From assembly GCA_963789165.1 (NCBI GenBank), contig CAWBJP010000003.1:496001-560000 (forward strand): DNA of 64,000 nucleotides, given 5' to 3'. The stretch is from CAWBJP01 sp963789165 (lineage in GTDB: Bacteria; Actinomycetota; Acidimicrobiia; IMCC26256; BP-133). Each line of letters starts with the position of its first letter. Positions within the stretch are counted from its first letter, which is position 1. Position numbers and translations under genes: made by a program. This document shows positions 60,256 through 64,000 of the stretch, piece after piece. The notes under the pieces were generated by a model. It saw nothing but the letters and a program-made list of their open reading frames with translations, did not search any database and was not told where the DNA came from.

Positions 60256-60489
60256 GTGCGGGCACGAGAGGTCATCCGAAGGATCGACTCGGCCAAGTGC
60301 GGAACGAAGAAGTGCTGCCAATTCGTTCGCCAGGAAGGCTCGCATAAGCGCTTCGACTGCCGTTGCGACGAGAAAGTATGTAGGACCACCGTCCCCGATC
60401 ATGGAAGCCGAGACCTGACCAAAGGAACGCTGCGGAGCATCGAACGAGACCTGGAACCCTGCCTCGGGAAAGGGTGGCTGAGGAGATGA
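60256..60489 (+). CDS. hicA: HicA-like toxin (mRNA interferase), cysteine-rich variant
   Basis: The 77-aa product starts at GTG 60256. HicA features: a basic first helix, VRQEGSHKRFDC (the catalytic-type His in GSH), TTVPDHGSRDLTKGTLRSIERDL. HicA toxins cleave mRNA after binding through a dsRBD-like fold. It has seven cysteines (CGTKKCC, DCRC, VCRT, EPCL), some of which could bind zinc. It overlaps hicB by 4 bp (ATGA). Confidence 0.8.
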   Translation: MRAREVIRRIDSAKCGTKKCCQFVRQEGSHKRFDCRCDEKVCRTTVPDHGSRDLTKGTLRSIERDLEPCLGKGWLRR

Positions 60490-60932
60490 GCAGACGGAGC
60501 TACCGCGTCAACATCCAGCTCGACGACAACGGCTGGTGGTTCGTGGACGCCCCGGATGTCCAGGGGGCTCACTCCGAGGGTCAGACGCTGGCCCGAGCGC
60601 GGTCCAACATCCGGGAGGCGATCGTTCTCATGGAGGATCTCCCCTCAGGCGCAGAAGACACGTTTGACCTGGAGGAGCGAATCGTCCTCCCGGTCCCCGT
60701 CCGGCGAGCAGTGGCGAAGGTGCACCGTGCCCGGGCGCGGGCCGAAGCAGCCGCCGAGGACGCGCGTAAAGCCACGCAGGAGGCGCTCGAAGCGCTGTCC
60801 ACTCACCTGCCCGACCTCGGGCTCCGAGACCAGGCTGAACTCGTCGGCGTGTCATTCCAGCGCGTCCAGCAGCTTCGACCGGGCGCTCCGCGCCGGGGTC
60901 GCCGGCCAGCACCGGTGAGAGAGGTCGGATGA
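60486..60932 (+). CDS. hicB: HicB-like antitoxin
   Basis: The ATG at 60486 follows AGGAG. The 148-aa protein has the HicB domain (RRSYRVNIQLDDNGWWFVDAPDVQGAHSEGQTLARARSNIREAIVLM, residues 1-60), an Ala/Arg-rich coiled-coil linker and a C-terminal DNA-binding-like part (LPDLGLRDQAELVGVSFQRVQQLRPG). It neutralises HicA and should repress the operon. In this location the pair may stabilise the island. Confidence 0.82.
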   Translation: MSRRSYRVNIQLDDNGWWFVDAPDVQGAHSEGQTLARARSNIREAIVLMEDLPSGAEDTFDLEERIVLPVPVRRAVAKVHRARARAEAAAEDARKATQEALEALSTHLPDLGLRDQAELVGVSFQRVQQLRPGAPRRGRRPAPVREVG

Positions 60933-61073
60933 ATGCACGCGGTGTGCCCGCCGACGACCGCCACTGCCATCCACGACCTGGCCGCGCCGCGGGGTCCCGC
61001 GGGTTTTTCGCGGGGCAAACGGCAGCGACGGGAGCCGAGCGGCTCCCGTCATGTGCCCTGACCAGCGCCTGTC

Positions 61074-61123
61074 CCGTGGGCGATACTGGTTTCGAACCAG
61101 TGGCCTCTGCCGTGTGAAGGCAG
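61074..61123 (-). other. Right attachment site (attR) within tRNA-Val
   Basis: Identical 50-bp copy of attL, overlapping the 3' part of the intact tRNA gene. Confidence 0.9.
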
Positions 61124-61148
61124 CGCTCTCCCGCTGAGCTAATCGCCC
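61077..61148 (-). tRNA. tRNA-Val (anticodon CAC)
   Basis: The minus strand folds into a complete 72-base cloverleaf: acceptor GGGCGAT/ATCGCCC, D arm GCTC..GAGC, anticodon arm CTGCC-TTCACAC-GGCAG (anticodon CAC), T arm ACTGG-TTCGAAA-CCAGT. CCA is not encoded. It is the integration target of the island. Confidence 0.95.
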
Positions 61149-61172
61149 GGAAGACCCTTCGAGAATAGCCGC

Positions 61173-61694
61173 TCAGGTGAGTTCGGGAGTGGCCTCCACC
61201 CGCTTCGCGAGGGGTAGGCGCAGGCGGAGCGGATCGGCGGCCAGGCAGGCGGTGGAGAACAGCACCGCCCGGTGCCGGCCGGCGAAGGGAGCCACCTGGC
61301 CGCCCTCAGACGCCACCACCTCGACGTGGGCCATGAAGGCCCGCGTGGGGAGCGACGACCGGCTGCCAGCTCGGCCCCCCAGGAGCCAGCCGGGGACCCG
61401 GGCGGGCACCGAGCGCCGGCCGATCCCGGCCCAGATCTTCAGGCCGCCTTCCTCCCAGTGGACTTCGCGGCGGCGGTCCTGCGCCAGCCAGTTGACGGTG
61501 GCGGGCGACTCGACCCCCGGCCCGCGGGCGGCCAGCACCCGGCGCGCCATCCCAGGGCGCCGGCCCGGCCTCATCGCCGCCAGCACCACCTCGGTAACCG
61601 GGCCCTGCCTCCCCGGCCGGTGGATGGCGGCGAGCACGAGCGGACGGGCGCCGGCACGCCCCCAGATCACCAGGGCCTCACCCTCGAAGGGCAT
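61173..61694 (-). CDS. Protein of unknown function
   Basis: The ATG at 61694 has AAGGA 8 bases upstream. The 173-aa product is Arg/Ala-rich and soluble, with no transmembrane segment: PFEGEALVIWGRAGARPLVLAAIHRPGRQGPVTEVVLAAMRPGRRPGMARRVLAARG. No domain was recognised. It lies just beyond the tRNA gene and is separated from cspA by a terminator. Confidence 0.6.
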   Translation of the reverse strand: MPFEGEALVIWGRAGARPLVLAAIHRPGRQGPVTEVVLAAMRPGRRPGMARRVLAARGPGVESPATVNWLAQDRRREVHWEEGGLKIWAGIGRRSVPARVPGWLLGGRAGSRSSLPTRAFMAHVEVVASEGGQVAPFAGRHRAVLFSTACLAADPLRLRLPLAKRVEATPELT

Positions 61695-61773
61695 GAGCGA
61701 TCCTTCCGGCGCCACACCCCCACGATATCCACCGGGAGGTCCGGTCCGGCACCATCCCCACCCCCAGAACGAG

Positions 61774-61801
61774 CAACCGCCCGGCCGGAGCCGGGCGGTT
61801 G
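61774..61801 (-). terminator. Terminator of the cold-shock gene
   Basis: AACCGCCCGGC pairs with GCCGGGCGGTT around CGGA, an 11-bp perfect stem 24 bases past the cspA stop on the minus strand. A short T-containing stretch follows (GCTCGTTCT). Confidence 0.75.
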
Positions 61802-61824
61802 CTGTCACGAACTGAGCGAGAGGC

Positions 61825-62028
61825 TCAGGGAAGCGCTCTGACGTTCTGCGCCTGGTCGCCTTTCGGACCGCTGGTCACCTCGAACTCGACCTGCTGGCCT
61901 TCTTCGAGGCTGCGGTAGCCGCCCCCTTCGATGGCGCTGTAGTGCACGAACACGTCGGCGCCGCCCTCACGGGAGATGAAGCCGTAGCCCTTCTCCGCGT
62001 TGAACCATTTCACCGTGCCAGTCGCCAA
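61825..62028 (-). CDS. cspA: Cold-shock domain RNA-binding protein
   Basis: The TTG at 62028 follows GGAG by 7 bases. The 67-aa protein is a single cold-shock domain with both RNP motifs: GTVKWFNAEKGYGFI (RNP1-type KGYGFI) and DVFVHYSAI (RNP2-type). It is an RNA chaperone in the cytosol, transcribed alone. Confidence 0.95.
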   Translation of the reverse strand: MATGTVKWFNAEKGYGFISREGGADVFVHYSAIEGGGYRSLEEGQQVEFEVTSGPKGDQAQNVRALP

Positions 62029-62222
62029 GACCGGACTCCTTCCATGAACGCTGCGGAGGGTCGGCCTGACGGACTGCACCCTCACTCCTGCAAGGCCTTC
62101 ATGATATCTGACCGCCCCACCTGAATCACAGGCTCCTCGCGCAACTTTGACCGGCCTGAGATCGTCGCCGACCGGTACGCTGTGGCGGTCGAGATCGTCG
62201 CACCGCCATGAGGGGGTCAGAC

Positions 62223-62429
62223 GTGGCTGGAAGTGGTCGGGCTAGGCGGTTTCGTGCCGCGCGCCAGCTCAAGCAGGGCGGGCAGGAGCGCATCTGCAGC
62301 GCCTGTCATGCCAACCTGACCCTCGGGGAGTCCCACGACTCCGAGTGCGAGTACGCCCTGGAGGAAGACCCCTGGGCCGCCGAGCTCGCCGACGAGACCG
62401 AGGAGGAGGAAGAGGAAGAGGCCTGGTAG
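62223..62429 (+). CDS. Small zinc-ribbon-like acidic protein
   Basis: The GTG at 62223 follows AGGGGG by 6 bases; an ATG at 62208 is an alternative. The 68-aa product has a basic N-terminus, ICSACHANLTLGESHDSEC (CxxC plus H/C, a possible zinc site) and a very acidic C-terminus (DETEEEEEEEAW). No named family was recognised. Confidence 0.6.
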   Translation: MAGSGRARRFRAARQLKQGGQERICSACHANLTLGESHDSECEYALEEDPWAAELADETEEEEEEEAW

Positions 62430-62465
62430 CCGGCCGGCTCCTCTGATCTCGCTCCGGGCGGGCCT

Positions 62466-64000
62466 TCAGGCCTCCCGGGGGTCGAGCGCCTCGGTGTCGA
62501 TCTCGTAGCGGCGGATCGCCTCCGCCACGACCTCGCCCTTGACCTCGCCCTGCTGGGCCAGTCCGTGCAGCACCGCCACCACCACGTGAGCGGCGTCCGT
62601 CTCGAAGTGGCGGCGGAGCGCAGCGCGGGTGTCGGAGAAGCCGTAACCGTCGGTGCCGAGGGGGATGAACGGCCCCGGGGCCCAGCGAGCGATCTGTTCG
62701 GGTACCACCTTCATGTAGTCGGTCACCGCCACCACCGGCCCGCCATTCGACCCCAGGGTCTGGCTGACCCAGGGGACACGGGGCGCCTCGGTGGGGTGGA
62801 GGCGGTTCCAGCGCTCCACCGCCAGGGCGTCCTCCCGGAGCGCCTTGTAGCTGGTGGCGCTCCAGACCTCGACCGCGGTGTCGTGGTGCTCCATCAACAG
62901 CTCGCGGGCCTCGATGGCGGCCTGCATGGCCGAACCTGAGGCCAGGATGCGGGCCCGGTAGGTGGCTTCGCCCTCGGGCGCCGCCAGGTGGCGGTACAGC
63001 CCCCGCAGGATGCCCTCTTCCGACCCCTCGGGCATGGCCGGCATGGCGATCGCCTCGTTGTAGAGGGTGATGTAGTAGAAGCAGTCCTCCGGGTTCTCGC
63101 CGTACATGCGGGCGATCCCGTCCTCGATGATGACGGCCAGCTCGTAGGCGAAGGCGGGGTCGTAGACCCGGCAGTTGGGCACGGTCGAAGCCAGCACCGG
63201 CGAGTGCCCGTCATCGTGCTGGAGCCCCTCGCCGTGCAGGGTCGTCCGACCGGCGGTGGCGCCCAGGAGGAAGCCCCGGCCCCGGGCGTCGCCGAAGGCC
63301 CAGATGAGGTCCCCCACCCGCTGGAAGCCGAACATCGAATAGAAGATGTAGAAGGGGATCATCGGCTGGCCCCAGGTGGCGTAGGCCGTACCCGCGGCGG
63401 TGAAGCTGGCCAGGGAGCCGGCCTCGGTGATGCCCTCCTCCAGGATCTGGCCGGTGCGCTCCTCCTTGTAGGCCAGGAGCAGCTGGGCGTCGACGGGCTC
63501 GTACTTCTGGCCGAAGGGGGCGTAGATCTTGGCCAGGGGGAAGAGGGCGTCGAGGCCGAAGGTGCGGCCCTCGTCGGGGATGATGGGAACGATCCGCTTG
63601 CCGATGGTCTTGTCTTTGATCAGGTTGCGCAGCATCCGGGTCAGCGCCGAGGTGGTCGTCGCCTTGACCTTGTCGCCCGTCCCCGCCTTGAGCTCCTTGA
63701 AGGGGTCGCCCGCGGGGGCGGGGAGCGGCTGGGCCCGCACCACCCTCTGGGGGATGGGCCCGTCCAGCGCCTGGCGCCGGGACCGCATGTAGGCCAGCTC
63801 CTCGGAGTCCTCCCCCGGGTGGTAGTAGGGGGGCTCGCCCTCGGTCAGCACCTTGTCGGGGATGTCGAGGAAGAGCCGGTCCCGGAACGTCCGCAGCTCC
63901 GCTTCGGTCATCTTCTTGATCTGGTGGGTGGCGTTGCGGGCCTCGAACTCGGGACCCAGCGTCCAGCCCTTGACCGTCTTGGCCAGGATGACGGTGGGGC
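62466..64000 (-). CDS. aceE: Pyruvate dehydrogenase E1 component, 5' end beyond the window
   Basis: The C-terminal 510 or so residues of a homodimeric E1 are visible. The frame is open to the window edge (TVILAKTVKGWTLGPEFEARNATHQIKKM). Signature parts are FGLDALFPLAKIYAPFGQKYEPVDAQLLLAYKEERTGQILEEGITEAGSLASFTAAGTAYATWGQPMIPFYIFYSMFGFQRVGDLIWAFGDARGRGFLLGATAGRTTLHGEGLQHDDGHS. It uses thiamine diphosphate to decarboxylate pyruvate and feeds the dihydrolipoyl acetyltransferase. This is ordinary core metabolism next to the island. Confidence 0.95.
   Translation of the reverse strand, partial: PTVILAKTVKGWTLGPEFEARNATHQIKKMTEAELRTFRDRLFLDIPDKVLTEGEPPYYHPGEDSEELAYMRSRRQALDGPIPQRVVRAQPLPAPAGDPFKELKAGTGDKVKATTTSALTRMLRNLIKDKTIGKRIVPIIPDEGRTFGLDALFPLAKIYAPFGQKYEPVDAQLLLAYKEERTGQILEEGITEAGSLASFTAAGTAYATWGQPMIPFYIFYSMFGFQRVGDLIWAFGDARGRGFLLGATAGRTTLHGEGLQHDDGHSPVLASTVPNCRVYDPAFAYELAVIIEDGIARMYGENPEDCFYYITLYNEAIAMPAMPEGSEEGILRGLYRHLAAPEGEATYRARILASGSAMQAAIEARELLMEHHDTAVEVWSATSYKALREDALAVERWNRLHPTEAPRVPWVSQTLGSNGGPVVAVTDYMKVVPEQIARWAPGPFIPLGTDGYGFSDTRAALRRHFETDAAHVVVAVLHGLAQQGEVKGEVVAEAIRRYEIDTEALDPREA

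Larger units (their letters stand above)
49046..61123. mobile_element. Integrated genomic island at tRNA-Val, about 12.1 kb
   Basis: A 50-bp direct repeat flanks the segment. An excisionase-like gene and a tyrosine integrase lie close to the intact tRNA end. Cargo comprises two secreted proteins, a LuxR-type regulator, a GMC oxidoreductase pair, a damaged IS110-type insertion and a HicAB-type pair. No replication, capsid or conjugation genes are seen, so it is an integrative element that has lost, or never had, its own transfer. Confidence 0.85.

Noticed and set aside
49046..61123. Prophage
   Set aside because: Integrase and excisionase-like genes exist, but no capsid, tail, terminase, lysis or replication genes were found.

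Overview
Organism. The window is uniformly high-GC. Its gene content points to a deep-branching actinobacterium, most like the Acidimicrobiia: homodimeric-type pyruvate dehydrogenase E1 (AceE), an F420-type luciferase-like oxidoreductase, GAF-ANTAR regulators, an AfsR/SARP regulator, a mycothiol-dependent maleylpyruvate-isomerase-like protein, a small DUF6458-like membrane protein, and many secreted proteins ending in LPxTG-like sorting signals. No species can be named from the sequence alone. Layout. 1-12.4 kb: surface and secreted proteins (two ice-binding-like proteins with sorting tails, a membrane FtsH-like AAA protease, a 1634-residue repeat stalk protein, a secreted protein). 12.5-21.3 kb, minus strand: FAD monooxygenase, trehalose/glycogen enzymes (TreZ and an amylo-alpha-1,6-glucosidase), ferredoxin, FtsH and a GGDEF diguanylate cyclase. 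21.5-33.3 kb: secreted beta-propeller-like protein, STAS and GAF-ANTAR regulators, decayed surface-protein remnants, an LLM oxidoreductase, a giant AfsR-type regulator and a secreted tandem cupin. 33.2-49.0 kb: a dense conflict/immunity-like cluster with a cytosolic subtilase, three TIR proteins, a SLOG-like sensor, an 1831-residue lipase-lipase-CHAT-TPR fusion, a SnoaL-like protein, a caspase-like protease and an NB-ARC plus TPR signalling ATPase. 49.05-61.12 kb: an integrated island bounded by a 50-bp direct repeat of the 3' part of tRNA-Val(CAC). It holds secreted proteins, a LuxR-type regulator, a GMC oxidoreductase pair, a damaged IS110-type element, an excisionase-like protein, a tyrosine integrase and a HicAB-type toxin-antitoxin pair. 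61.1-64 kb: ordinary chromosome with tRNA-Val, a cold-shock protein and aceE. How it fits together. Two features stand out. First, six leaders (850, 10262, 13901, 21522, 23638 and 25973) share a structured RNA-like element. A conserved GCTCC-R-GACCC-(Y)TGG core lies upstream of a CCAGG-type sequence that in four copies serves as the ribosome-binding site. Three long copies also have hairpins whose sequence varies while pairing is kept. The elements precede mostly surface or signalling genes and look like a family of cis-regulatory RNAs that I cannot assign to a known class. A diguanylate cyclase and an anti-sigma antagonist lie in the same set of loci, but a ligand cannot be inferred. Second, the TIR / SLOG / CHAT / caspase / NB-ARC cluster resembles bacterial NLR-like and Thoeris-like abortive defence, in an arrangement I do not recognise as a named system. 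Its last gene ends 25 bp before the island boundary, so this tRNA locus looks like a repeated insertion site.
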